DNA from: Sporisorium sorghi
Lineage: Eukaryota > Basidiomycota > Ustilaginomycetes > Ustilaginales > Ustilaginaceae
DNA length: 37,454 nucleotides
Assembly: GCA_023212695.1 (NCBI GenBank)
Contig: JALCCG010000212.1
Location: 1 to 37,454, forward strand
Direction of reading: 5' to 3'
In this document: positions 10,471-19,876 of the stretch, in pieces
Layout of the letters: every line of letters starts with the position of its first letter
Numbering within the stretch: the first letter of the stretch is position 1
Made by a program: the position numbers and the translations under genes
Notes under the pieces: model-generated
Database searches by the model: none
Told to the model about the DNA's origin: nothing
Seen by the model: only the letters and a program-made list of their open reading frames with translations

Positions 10471-11534
10471 TAGAAGTCATGTATATACATTGCAATGAAA
10501 CTAGTTACCAAACAAACCTGTGGGCCCATGTGACTTGGAAGGTGCTCAACTGGTCCGGCATCTGACTGGCGAGTGCATGGGTGTGATCAACTTGGAGCTG
10601 TCGATGGAGATGCTGCGCTGAGCCCATGGTGTGGTGGGCTCCTCGACAACAGTTGCCATCGTATGAGAAGAGCCTGACCCGAAAGCCAAAGCCGTGAGCA
10701 TCGAGACGATCTGAGAGACATTGGCATTCATCGAGTCGAACTTGGAGGAGAGTGTTGCGACTTCGGCCTGCAACGTCGATACTGTCTCCTGCACAGTCGA
10801 CTGCGTCTTCATGTGCTCAAGGAAGGCTGAGCCTAGCTCCTTCTGCACCTGCAGCTGATTGCGAGCAATGTTATACTCTTTGGCTTGATGAGCAGCCTCC
10901 TCCTGCCGCATGAGCTCATTGTTGGCCATGATAGCCTCAAATAGATCGTGATTTGCATTCCTGCTTTGTTTCCGAGTGGGCACAAGCTGTTTGGAATACA
11001 CGGTCGCCTGAGACTTCGCGGGCTCGCCAACTGATCCATTAGTCAGATCAGATAAGGCACACCCATAGTGCACATGCAACCTCTCGCGCCTTGCTAAGCG
11101 GTCAGCTAGTGCAACAGGTTAGGGACCCATGGATTGTGCTTCGTCACTGCCCTAGCGGATGTTTACTTCACTCTCCACACCACTATGCTGTTTGCCGCAT
11201 CGTCTACATGATACGGTGTGGTACAGTCACTCATGGATATATATACCCTAGTACCCCACACTTGTATACCCTTCCGTTCCCTCCAATCGAATAATCCCTT
11301 ACCTTCCATATCCTCAAGTCTGCCTTACTTCTTTTGATCCTCTCCGAGACTGTTAACACTGTACCGATCCCGGTAGTATCACTTTGGTCCACTGCTGCCT
11401 AATGCAACTGTCCCTTGTGGTTTAATGAGCCGTATCTGGACTAACGTCATATTAGATCTAGCTCTACAAGCCAGCTCGCCACTTGTGGAGACCTTAGCAA
11501 ACTAGCTACTCGCTTTCCGTCTCATTGACTCGTG

Positions 11535-11942
11535 TCAAGGAACTTTTATACTTTGCAACTGATCACCTCGGTCGCTCCACAGGCATCCCTCAGTTTCCAA
11601 TACAAGCACCTCCATTGAAGAATCGCTCTCTGCATCCGATGCCTGCAGCCGCTCCATTGGTTGGGACTGTTCTGCAGTTCGAGAGCACTCCTGCGAGGCC
11701 TGTTCCTGAGAAGACCGCTCTGAGTGTGATGAGATCGACTGAGAGGCTGCCGAGATGATCAATTTGCCCAACTGTTGGGCTATACGGCGGCAAAAGGCCT
11801 CTGCCATTGTCTTGGAAGGCTGCCGGACTGAAGAAGCCGAGTCAGCAGCAAGAACCTCGTCGATCTTCTGCTCCATCTCGCTCGTGGTCTCCACAACGCC
11901 AGACAGACACTTGCTCAAGGCCACCTGTGTTGGATCCGCCAT
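11535..11942 (-). CDS. Hypothetical 135-aa ORF inside the nested insertion
   Basis: It starts at ATG 11942, about 50 bp downstream (on the minus strand) of the first palindrome. The product is hydrophilic, rich in Ser, Glu and Gln. It begins MADPTQVALSKCLSGV and has a likely helical segment (TTSEMEQKIDEVLAAD) and a second one (MAEAFCRRIAQQLGKLII). I do not recognise a family. Its place just inside an LTR-like border would suit the N-terminal part of a retroelement gag, but there is no zinc knuckle and no pol downstream. It could equally be a chance frame. Confidence 0.25.
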   Translation of the reverse strand: MADPTQVALSKCLSGVVETTSEMEQKIDEVLAADSASSVRQPSKTMAEAFCRRIAQQLGKLIISAASQSISSHSERSSQEQASQECSRTAEQSQPMERLQASDAESDSSMEVLVLETEGCLWSDRGDQLQSIKVP

Positions 11943-11990
11943 GCGGATTCAGACTTCCATCTCATACTCGGATACATCACTCCACAAGGC

Positions 11991-12014
11991 CCAACACTCA
12001 GCGGTGAGTGTTGG
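11991..12014. repeat. Palindrome copy 1
   Basis: Perfect 10-bp arms CCAACACTCA and TGAGTGTTGG flank a GCGG centre. It belongs to the same family as the copies at 12072, 12115 and 12326. Confidence 0.85.
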
Positions 12015-12071
12015 AACCAATCAGAGAGCACGGAAGCTCGCGAGTAGTATCACGAGCTGCTCGAAGGGAAG

Positions 12072-12093
12072 CAACACTCAGCACTGAGTGTTG
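12072..12093. repeat. Palindrome copy 2
   Basis: A perfect 22-bp palindrome whose core is AACACTCAGCACTGAGTGTT. Confidence 0.85.
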
Positions 12094-12114
12094 GTCCTCC
12101 GCTGGAGGCTATGA

Positions 12115-12132
12115 ACACTCAGTACTGAGTGT
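12115..12132. repeat. Palindrome copy 3
   Basis: A perfect 18-bp palindrome, ACACTCAGTACTGAGTGT. The central dinucleotide is TA instead of the CA seen in copies 2 and 4. Confidence 0.85.
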
Positions 12133-12233
12133 GGCACTTTGTCAGAGCACGATGGATGCTCAGTGAGGGGACTTGGGACTTATGCTGTAGTTGACACATG
12201 CTCATAGTGAGGGATAGCTAGCTCACTTGCATG

Positions 12234-12240
12234 TATATAA
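12234..12240 (+). promoter_or_regulatory. TATA-box-like element
   Basis: TATATAA lies within the LTR-like segment. It could be its promoter; no complete gene follows. Confidence 0.4.
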
Positions 12241-12325
12241 GGACCTGAGATTGCACGTAGATGAGAAGAGAAATATCATCGAATCACTAACTCATACAAC
12301 CAAACCCAAGATCACCAAGCAACTC

Positions 12326-12349
12326 TCAACACTCAGCACTGAGTGTTGA
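12326..12349. repeat. Palindrome copy 4
   Basis: A perfect palindrome of 24 bp with the same core as copy 2. It is extended by one matching base on each side. Confidence 0.85.
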
Positions 12350-12523
12350 AACTTGACAAGCCATATTCGAAGCTTCCAACCACTGCGCTACATTCACTAC
12401 TTGATATTACCCCACCGTGACTGGTATCCCAACATCGCAGTCTGGATCAATCACTCCTGGGACCTCAGAATGACACGGCACTCTCCCAAGATCACAACTT
12501 AGGAACCACAGCACTAAGTCTGA

Positions 12524-12541
12524 ACACCTAGCACTGAGTGT
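12524..12541. repeat. Degenerate palindrome copy 5
   Basis: ACACCTAGCACTGAGTGT matches the family in its right half but has mismatches in the left half. It marks the right border of the interruption in the Myb/SANT-type gene. A further degenerate half (CAGCACTAAGT) lies near 12509. Confidence 0.6.
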
Positions 12542-13236
12542 CATAAGTCATATCCGTGTATTGAATAACTGACGCCGACTTCTGCACATAAGTCGCCGAC
12601 CTAGCTCTATTTTCCCACAACCTGGTGCTTCCGAGCCTTTGAGATGTCATTCCACTTGGCCTTGATGCCCAACAACAAGCGCTCCTCGTGGCCCTGCTCA
12701 TGAGCAATGTAGTTGACCTCCTCAAGCACCTTCAGCCATGCCTCGCCCTTCTGCTTGTTGTTCCGATGCTTCCAGGGGCTATTACCATGCACAGCCGTGA
12801 TCAGAACATCGATACAAGCTGGATCCCAATGCTCATGGCCATTCTTTGATGTATCAGACTGCACAGACTTGGAACGAGATGATGCTTGAGATGCTTGATA
12901 TTGCGATGTCTGTGATGCTTGAGAACCTGATACAAACGAAGGCTGAGGTGGTGCGGGTGATGGAGATGGGCAGGGGAAGGAGATTGGAGCTCTTGGCAGT
13001 GGCAAGGAGGAGGGGAAGCAAAATGGCAACAAGGCAGAGCCAAAGTTGCAGATATTGGGCATGGAGTCATCGTTGATGGGCTGCAATGACCTCACATGCT
13101 CTCGAAGGAAGCCTGGAAGGTGTGCAAGTGTATCCAGGCGCTGTTGCGAGCTTTGACTGCTGTTGAGAGGGTCGTACAAGGCCATGGTTGCTTGTTTTGG
13201 GCTTGGAGACTGGCAAAGAAAGGCAGGGTAGCTGGA

Positions 13237-13245
13237 TAAGGTTAA
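13237..13245 (-). repeat. Candidate right terminal inverted repeat of the Harbinger element
   Basis: TAAGGTTAA is the exact reverse complement of 9256-9264. It lies 51 bp outside the start codon of the Myb/SANT-type gene. Confidence 0.5.
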
Positions 13246-16200
13246 ATGGCAATCAATTTCATTAACTTAAATGGTGATGAGCAGCCTGTGCCTGATCGCA
13301 AGAACAAGTACTACCATCAGACTGATCTCAGGAATCAACTCATATCGGACTGTTTTTGGTCCCAATCACATCGACATGTGCTTATTCAGCATTATTTTCA
13401 GTCACGTGCTAATGAAATTTTTTTATTCCAGGTCCGGACCCAAGTACAACTGAGCCTGTGGAGATGAGTTGTACCAAAACCTCTCACCACCATCATCATC
13501 ACCACCAACTCGGCTGCGGAGTCCGTCAAGACGATCACGGGCTCCCAAATACTCCCTAATGAGACACGCAACCTGATCCGAAACAAGGCGCGTGTCGCGT
13601 AAAGTAAGGTTTTAGGACGCGTAGCAAAAGATTCGGACGAAACAAGAGGCGAGCTGTCAAGAAGCTCAGGGTCCACGCTCCTCGCATGCTGTCAAGTCAG
13701 GCAGCACGGTTAAGCGAGCTTCTCACTCCATCAGCGTTACCTCTTCCGGCTCTTCCCTCCATGCCTCGCCTCGCGTTCGTTTTCTTATCCAGCTGGCGGT
13801 GAGTGCGGTGGGAAGGCGATGGCGCCAGTGCCCGCGTATGGTGCCGCTGGAGTAAGAAGGTTGCGGAATGGTAGAGCAGCAGACTCGCCTCTCGCGCCAG
13901 GGCTATTTTCGACCGCTTCTCCACTTCTCACCCGCAACCGTCGTCCACCACGCACCGCTATCAACAGCGAAACGTTGGACAACAGCGTCCAGACGCCGGC
14001 GTCAGGCATGAAGCGCTCCCAGGAGCCCTTCTCGGCCAACTCGAGAGGCGATCCAGACAATGCGAGGATAAAGAAAATGAAAAAATCGCAGCATCTTTCC
14101 GTCCCTGTAAAAATTCGATTGGCGAGCCGCTTCGACGATCGAGACGTGCAGAGGGGAGGAAAATTCACCGACGCCCTTCCTCTCGCTTGTCATGATTCCA
14201 TGTCGATAGCAAATCCGCTTTTCGACGCTATTTTTGCCTGGACGACGCTGGGCTAAGGTCGGGGATGGGAAGATCGGCTCGCCGAGCACTCTCACAGTTT
14301 CAATAACGATGGTGCACCGATCGCACGCCGAGGAACAATGGGGAGGAGGTCGAAAATGAGGGCTGCCGGTGCAATTCTCAACCAATGGTAAAGGAAGATG
14401 GCGGAGCGGGTACCTGGGAAGCTTTGCATTGTTTGTATCGACGTCGCTCGTGCTCGGGCATGACGGAGCATGCCGGCGTTCCGTAGACCTGTCAAAGCTT
14501 GGCATAAGGCAGTTTGCATCGAGAGCGGAGTTGTGACTTGCTTCGCGGCGGGCAGTCGATCTGCTCTGGCCTTCCGTCGGATGCACAGACACATGAGCGT
14601 TTTCAATGGCATTTGCGATCATGAGCCTGGGTTTTCCCAGATCGGAAACCCCGGGTTGGCTCAGAGCAGAGCTTCCCATGGCTGCGAGGGTTGAGGTGCT
14701 CGCCTGTCCGCTGGGCTGGAGGGTGTGTCTCGCGTGCTCTAGCGCACCCTTGCTCGAGGCCTGTCATCCTGTCCATCTTTAGGGTTGGCACAGCGCTGTT
14801 CAAGGTGAGTTCGGCCGGTCAACGCGATCTCCCTTCAAGCGCTGTTGTGCGTGCCAAAGTCACTTGTTTGAACCGTCGACACATCAGTTGCAGGACGCAC
14901 ACCGATCGATCGACTGCTCTTGACAAAGGTTGAAGGGCGGTGAAGGACAAGCCAAATGGGAAGCACTGTCCGGCCCCACGTGTGAATAATTCCGGTTCGG
15001 TGTAGATACCTGTCACTGCAGATGTGTCAAACCGCAGGCGCGTGCATGAGAGCAGGGCTGCACGTCGATCGAGAAGCAAAGCCAATCGCTGCGTCCGGCC
15101 TACAGTACAGACAGCGCAATCCTGCTTCCTGTCTTTGCAGAGCTGAAGGAATCGAAGATTTAACATGTCGAAGAACTGAAAAGAGGTGTGAGTGTGCCTG
15201 AAACATCGAAGGTGCCACAGCTTAAGCGAGCCAGTAGACGCGCCTTGGGGCGGTCAAGCGACGACAGAGGCTAGCAGACCCCTTGCAGGTTGAGGATTCA
15301 CGCAAGGAATGCTCGTGATGAGATGGCATAGCGCGGTCTGACCGTTTGCAATGTCGCTGCTTCTGAGGTTGATACGAGGGCCGCATCCGACTGGGTGATC
15401 GCGACCAAGGGAGGAAAGGGTAAATGCAGTCTGAATCGCAGACCGACTCCACCAAAGCTGGCCAGTGCGTGTGCTGCTGCACCAGACGAGCTTGTGCCTG
15501 TCTCACCGCCATACAGTACCTCCTTTTTTCGCAGTGAGACAGAAAACCCGAACAAGCCAAAGTGTGGGAAGCGATCCACCGATCTTGCGACTTGACATCC
15601 GAAACACATTCGCTAGAAGTGTGGCCCCAATCAACGGTGCGGGGCTGCGTTCGGCAAGGCTGGGCTGTCAAAGCCCTTACCCCTCCTCTCGCTAAGAGCA
15701 GGTCGATCTTCGGCAAAGTTTTTTTATTTTTTATTTATTTATTTTAATCGTCAAGATGGACGCTCGCAACAGTGGCATTGCGAGGTAGACCTTCCGCATG
15801 CGCCAAAGGATCCGATGAGACCATTCTCAATACTATCAGGGATAGTGATGACAGATGACTGGTTTGGGTCGGTACGAGTGAGACATCCTCCTTCTTTGGT
15901 TCGGGTACAGTAGTCGTGACGTTCCCAAGATAAGCGTTGTCTTTTCCTCCAGTCCGGGTCTCCGCACTCAGACCAAAACCAGATCCGAGACTCGGGCTGC
16001 TTAACACCTTAGCAGAGAGCGATGAGCTGAACGCAATCTAATGGCGAGAGGCATGTGCAATGCTGTAGACCAATCCAGCTTTGTCGCTCCCAGCTCAGTT
16101 GGATGACGGATTCGACCCGCGCACGCACGCGTCTCGCTTAGCGTGCCACCACCACCACCATCACCCCGCGTTGGCGCCTTTTCTTTTGGGATCCAACCCT

Positions 16201-16303
16201 TTTTAGCAGCTTAGTCTTAGCGCGCACCGCTTTCGTGTGAATCGCTGAGTGCGGTAGAGGCCGTTACTGCGTCCATTCCGATAGAGGATGGTCATGGGCA
16301 AGA

Positions 16304-16323
16304 AGAGAGAGAGAGAGAGAGAG
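16304..16323. repeat. (GA)n microsatellite
   Basis: About nine uninterrupted GA units in the gene-poor region. Confidence 0.85.
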
Positions 16324-16984
16324 GAAGCTTTTGTGACCCTCCGACGCGGCCCGACCGATTCAGCCCAGCGAGCCTGGACTGCGGTGTGATACTTTGCAGC
16401 TAGATAGGCTCCTCCGCTCCGCATCTTTCCCTTCTCGGCCTCATCTGACAGCCAGCTTGCTCTTGCGCTCATTAGCAAAGAGAGACCTAGCTGATAAGGT
16501 TATTCGAACCAAGACTCGGCCGTTCCGCCACAAGAGCCTTTTTCCTCCGTACCCCGCGAAGCCACTTTCTGCACTCGGAGGCTTTGCGTTGCGTAGGTGG
16601 AGATCTGCCGCACATTAATGATGTCTGATTTGCGTTGCTGGTAGCGAGATGTAAGAGAGAGAGAGCCAGATCTGTCTGTAGATACTGTCCATCTCTCCAA
16701 GGTCGCTGAAGTTGGTTTTGACTTGGAGGGCGATGGGTCAACGCTAGAGTGTAGTGCAAATGATTGACAGGATGTCGCCTCAAGCCGGCATACACCGGTC
16801 GACAACTCTCGGTGTGCTTGCGCGAGCCACATGCTGCGAGGCATCGCAACCAGAAGAAGAGCAAGAAATAAAAGGGTCTGGATTGCGAATCGACGAACTG
16901 GAAGAGGATCGCGTCGCACGCGCTTGCACCCTCGATTTTCTGCGTCTTCATTCCCAACCGAGTCTGTGGTCTCCGACGCAGGCC

Positions 16985-17022
16985 TTTTTTTTTTTCTTTC
17001 TTTTTTTTTTTTTTTTTTTTTT
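16985..17022. repeat. Poly(T) tract, lightly interrupted
   Basis: Almost pure T over 38 bases, with two C interruptions near 16996-17000. It lies about 1.3 kb upstream of the 18302 gene. Confidence 0.85.
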
Positions 17023-17380
17023 AACAAAATCGCTGCTGTTCCAGAGAGAGGATTGCAACGCACAGGAGCGTAAAGCAGCGCGTGCATTGTGATCTCAAAG
17101 CACAGATCCGAGGGCAGAAGCGACAGCCAGACAGCTTTTCCCCGGAACCATCCCACGCCCCCTACAACCTGCTTGCAGCCAGCAGCCTGCAGTGCGGCGG
17201 CGCTGCAATCTCTTGAAATGAAATCTCGCCTTTTTTCTCTCACGATGGGCGGACGGCGCTTCCGCTGTTCACCGCTCTCTCCCCTCTCTCGGCGTTGTGC
17301 ACTGTGTGCGTGTGTGTGGTGCGTGTGTGTGCTCTCCTGAATGGTCACAACCTCGTGCATGTCACACAAACCCTGCAGCC

Positions 17381-17382
17381 TC

Positions 17383-17417
<35 letters not shown>

Positions 17418-18301
17418 TCGCTGGTTCGCTTGTATCACGTCCGACAGCGGTTGTGCTTCTTGCGCTCCTTTGTCGCTCCTTTTCCTCCTTCTGCAAGGCG
17501 CTCTCTCGGTAGCTCCGTTTTCCCTTTCTCTAGCGCTGTCGCTCTCCACCAGCAAAGGCGCAAAACGTTCAATTCCACGAGCTGCTGCCCTCTCGAGCAT
17601 CTATTGCTGATTGCCCTTGGCCTCCTCCTTCCGACTACATATTGGCCACTCCTTCTGTCTTGCCATCCTCCTCGTCGTCTCGACTCTTGTCCCTGCTTCT
17701 TACCATCACAGCCCATCCGTCGTCGAGCACGGTGGTCGTCTTTGCACCCCTCGCAACACGGTTTGCTTTCTTGCTACGTTCGAACATCCCTTTTCCTCTT
17801 TCTCTCCACCAGCATCCATCGTCCTTTCTCTTGCATCATCTTCTCCCTCGCATCCATCACGCACATCCGCTTCATCTCGATTCCGCTGTTCTTTCCGCAG
17901 ATCGCCCTACATTATTAGGCGCATCTCCCATCCTAGCATCTCTTTCTTCCGGCTCCCACTAGCATCCAACCGCATTGCATTGCATTGCCTAGCATAGCAT
18001 TGTATTCCACACGTCGTCGTCTCAGCACAGTCTAGCATCATCCTATACTGTCTACGCCCCGTTGACTTTGCTGTTCCGCATCATCCAGCCCCGTCATTTC
18101 TCCTCTGTTGCACTGCTCTCTATTCCGAGTCCCCTCGCATCTCTCGCATTGCATCTTCTATCCTCCCTAGCATCTCTTCCATGCCACTATAGCTCTTTGT
18201 TGCCCTCCCGGTCCCGTGCAAGAGTCACTTTAATCACCTGCCCCCGCACTCGTCACCTACATTCCATTCATCTCTCCGCCTAATCCACGGTCACCGTCAA
18301 C
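17381..18301 (+). promoter_or_regulatory. Pyrimidine-rich probable promoter/leader of the 18302 gene
   Basis: The plus strand is strongly C/T-rich for about 900 bases. A TC microsatellite lies at 17381-17416, and GCATT and TAGCATC words recur at about 17935-18170. CT-rich stretches are common around fungal transcription starts, so this probably spans promoter and long 5' leader. The start codon context is CAACATGAC. No intron was evident. Confidence 0.45.
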
Positions 18302-19876
18302 ATGACCAACTCGCAACCCAGCCTCATGCCCAGGCCACCCATGAGCCACCGCTCCATCTCGGAACAACCGCTACTCTACAACCCCGCGTCCGCACCTCAA
18401 TCGGGCTCGCGTCTGCGTGGCTCCAAGGCCGTCAGTGGCGCTCTCATGGCCACCGGTGCCCAGCTGCCCTACTCTCCCTTGCTTCCTCTCCCACCGCCAT
18501 CCACTTCGAAGCCCAATTTCTCCCATCCCGCACAGATGGGTGCCGAAGAGTCCGAGAACGAAGCGCCTTTCTCTTCTCTCGGTCAGCATGGCCACCCAGC
18601 CAGCCCTAGCGCCCTTGCCGCACGACGTCTGGCACGACGAGGTGTGTCCGAAGGCTTCCCTTTCCCCTCGGAGCAGCCAACGCCCAACCGCACCGGCGTG
18701 CTCCCCAGTGCCGTCGCACACCTCGGTCCCAAGGCTGCCCTTCGACTCGACACTGCTGCAGCCTCGGATCTCTCGGGAAAGTCAGCTGCAAGCAGATCAG
18801 CCGGCATGATCCGCAGCTATTCGCTTCCTGTCGCTACGCAAGCCGAGCATGACGAGCAGCAGCGCATCATGGCCCTCGGTCTTTCGCCCGTCAGCCGCCA
18901 CGCAGTCAACCCGTCTTGGTGGCAGTACGGCTGGCCCTCGCCCGGCGGTATCAACCACCGACATGTCCATCACGCTCCCGCAGCGCCCGTGCCAGAGTTT
19001 GTCGGTCAACGACGACGATCTTCGCAGTCGAAGCTCTCGAGTTCTCCTCTGACTCCTATCGCCGATTCTGGCGCCGAACCAGCTGCTGGGTCGCCGCCCG
19101 CTCCTTCGTCCTCACAGGCTACATCGCGGCCCAGCAGTCGATCCAGCAAGACACGCTCTAGCTGTTCGCCCAAGATCAAAAATAAGCATCTCCCCAGCAT
19201 TCACCAGCATACCTTCCAAAATGCATCAGCATCGTCGTCATCATCGTCGTCGTCGACATCGTCATCACGACGCTCTTCTGCATCCTCGTCTCCTAAGATG
19301 GGTCGCTCGCCGCTGTCGATCATGTCGATCAACCTGCCTGCCGTGGATCAGCAGCAGCGGGAAAAGTCCCAAAAGACTCTCGGCGACGCCATGCTCGACG
19401 AGGATGATGACGAGGATGACGATGACGAGTCGATCGACGACGCTGCCACCACCACTCCTGCCGAAGCCGCGTTCGACATCGAGATGGACGCGCTCAACCA
19501 GCGATTCGCTGAATGGTCGCGATCCCAGGCCATGGCGACGCCGTCCGCGCGCGCTTCTCACGCCGTCGAGCCGAGTGTGCAGCAGCACCAAGACGACTAC
19601 TTCAACCTGGTCCATGACGACCATCTGCAACAGCCGAGCAGCTTCTTGGGAGTCGTAGGCGGCGGCAGCGACACCTCGGATGAAGCTCGCACCCCACGCG
19701 CCTCATCTCCTCGTCCTCTCTCCAAAACCGCTCTGTATCATCACGACCATCAGCAGATGCAGCAGCAGCAACAGCCGCACTTGATCGACGTCATCCACGC
19801 CGATCCATCCGCTTTTGCCCAAAATGACAGGTGGTCCGGTTCGTTTGATTTCATACACCCGGATCACCTTGTCTGA
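18302..19876 (+). CDS. Unrecognised 524-aa low-complexity protein
   Basis: A single frame from ATG 18302 to TGA 19874-19876. The protein is mostly disordered, rich in Ser, Pro, Ala and His. Features in order: a Pro/Ser-rich N-terminus; a short segment ALAARRLARRGVSEGFPFP (about residues 102-120); a possibly ordered aromatic patch PSWWQYGWPSPGG (about 203-217); RRRSSQSK, a likely basophilic kinase site (about 238); a long Ser tract (about 309-335); the acidic run DEDDDEDDDDESIDD (about 366-380); a short possible helix AAFDIEMDALNQRFAEWS (about 389-406); and a His/Gln tract near 480-495. There is no signal peptide and no membrane segment. A nuclear or regulatory protein is a guess from composition. 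It converges on the Msb1-like gene, 325 bp away. Confidence 0.7.
   Translation: MTNSQPSLMPRPPMSHRSISEQPLLYNPASAPQSGSRLRGSKAVSGALMATGAQLPYSPLLPLPPPSTSKPNFSHPAQMGAEESENEAPFSSLGQHGHPASPSALAARRLARRGVSEGFPFPSEQPTPNRTGVLPSAVAHLGPKAALRLDTAAASDLSGKSAASRSAGMIRSYSLPVATQAEHDEQQRIMALGLSPVSRHAVNPSWWQYGWPSPGGINHRHVHHAPAAPVPEFVGQRRRSSQSKLSSSPLTPIADSGAEPAAGSPPAPSSSQATSRPSSRSSKTRSSCSPKIKNKHLPSIHQHTFQNASASSSSSSSSTSSSRRSSASSSPKMGRSPLSIMSINLPAVDQQQREKSQKTLGDAMLDEDDDEDDDDESIDDAATTTPAEAAFDIEMDALNQRFAEWSRSQAMATPSARASHAVEPSVQQHQDDYFNLVHDDHLQQPSSFLGVVGGGSDTSDEARTPRASSPRPLSKTALYHHDHQQMQQQQQPHLIDVIHADPSAFAQNDRWSGSFDFIHPDHLV

Larger units (their letters stand above)
12009..12331 (+). mobile_element. Candidate solo-LTR-like segment with TATA box
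   Basis: The segment begins TGTTGGAACCAATC and ends CTCTCAACA, giving the TG...CA ends and short inverted TGTTG/CAACA tips common in LTRs. Inside, TATATAAG at 12234-12241 is followed by an A/C-rich stretch like a transcribed R/U5 region. Flanks GTGAG and CTCAG do not form an exact target duplication, and the tips coincide with palindrome halves, so this may instead be an accident of the palindrome family. Confidence 0.35.
11120..12540. mobile_element. Probable nested insertion inside the Myb/SANT-type gene
   Basis: Its edges are set only by where the two halves of the interrupted gene stop making sense. It contains two TATA-like sites on the plus strand (11237-11245 and 12234-12240), a 135-codon ORF on the minus strand (11942-11535) and a family of palindromes (11991-12541). 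The LTR-like segment 12009-12331 suggests a retroelement remnant, but no gag, protease, integrase or reverse transcriptase motif is visible. Neither clean terminal repeats nor a target duplication could be found by eye. Confidence 0.4.
10546..13185 (-). pseudogene. Myb/SANT-type partner protein of the Harbinger element, split by an insertion
   Basis: The gene reads right to left from ATG 13185. Residues 1-~115 are Ser/Pro/Gln-rich. From about residue 118 a trihelix/Myb-like DNA-binding domain follows, with HWDPACIDVLITAV, KGEAWLKVLEEV and IKAKWNDISKARKHQ. The frame stops at 12607-12609; in the next frame the sequence continues (NRARSATYVQKSASV) to about 12528. The C-terminal part appears at 11119-10546, starting PVALADRLARRERLHVHYG and containing a long coiled coil (ELMRQEEAAHQAKEY to TLSSKFDSMNANVSQIV), then a stop at 10546. 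The ~1.4 kb between the two parts is much longer than introns in this genome and is better read as an insertion. In Harbinger elements this protein brings the transposase to the element ends. That both parts belong to one gene is inferred from order, strand and the family's usual layout. Confidence 0.65.
9256..13245. mobile_element. Two-gene PIF/Harbinger-type DNA transposon, decayed and carrying an insertion
   Basis: The segment holds the two genes expected of a PIF/Harbinger element: a DDE transposase (plus strand, from about 9296) and a Myb/SANT-type DNA-binding partner (minus strand, from 13185). They point towards each other. Just outside them lie matching inverted ends, TTAACCTTA at 9256-9264 and TAAGGTTAA at 13237-13245. 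A second inverted match, TATCCAGC at 9274-9281 and GCTGGATA at 13231-13238, sits just inside. If TTAA is the target duplication, the ends begin CCTTA; a 3-bp TAA/TTA duplication, usual for this superfamily, fits as well. Both genes are broken, so this copy cannot move by itself. The family call is firm; the exact borders are inferred. Confidence 0.65.
13246..17380. other. Gene-poor intergenic region, nothing recognised
   Basis: About 4.1 kb without a credible gene. Open frames are short, overlap on both strands, and lack family motifs. The longest (minus strand, 17600-16500) depends on translating a T-tract as poly-Lys and a TC repeat as Arg-Glu. Simple repeats include an AT-rich tract (15720-15747), a (GA)n tract (16304-16323) and a T-tract (16985-17022). 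No tRNA with a properly spaced A and B box was found. Confidence 0.5.

Noticed and set aside
13860..13930. tRNA-like words (TGGTAGAGCAGC) in the gene-poor region
   Set aside because: There is no matching B box at the right distance and no acceptor stem.
13819..14256. 145-codon plus-strand frame, and overlapping minus-strand frames
   Set aside because: No signal peptide, domain or conserved motif; frames of similar length occur on both strands at the same place.
16085..16115. tRNA-like A box (CAGCTCAGTTGG) and B-box-like GGATTCGACCC
   Set aside because: The two boxes are almost adjacent; no acceptor stem or anticodon arm can be formed between and around them.
16500..17600. 366-codon open frame on the minus strand
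   Set aside because: It depends on translating T and TC tracts as poly-Lys and Arg-Glu repeats, shows no family motif, and lies in the upstream region of the 18302 gene.
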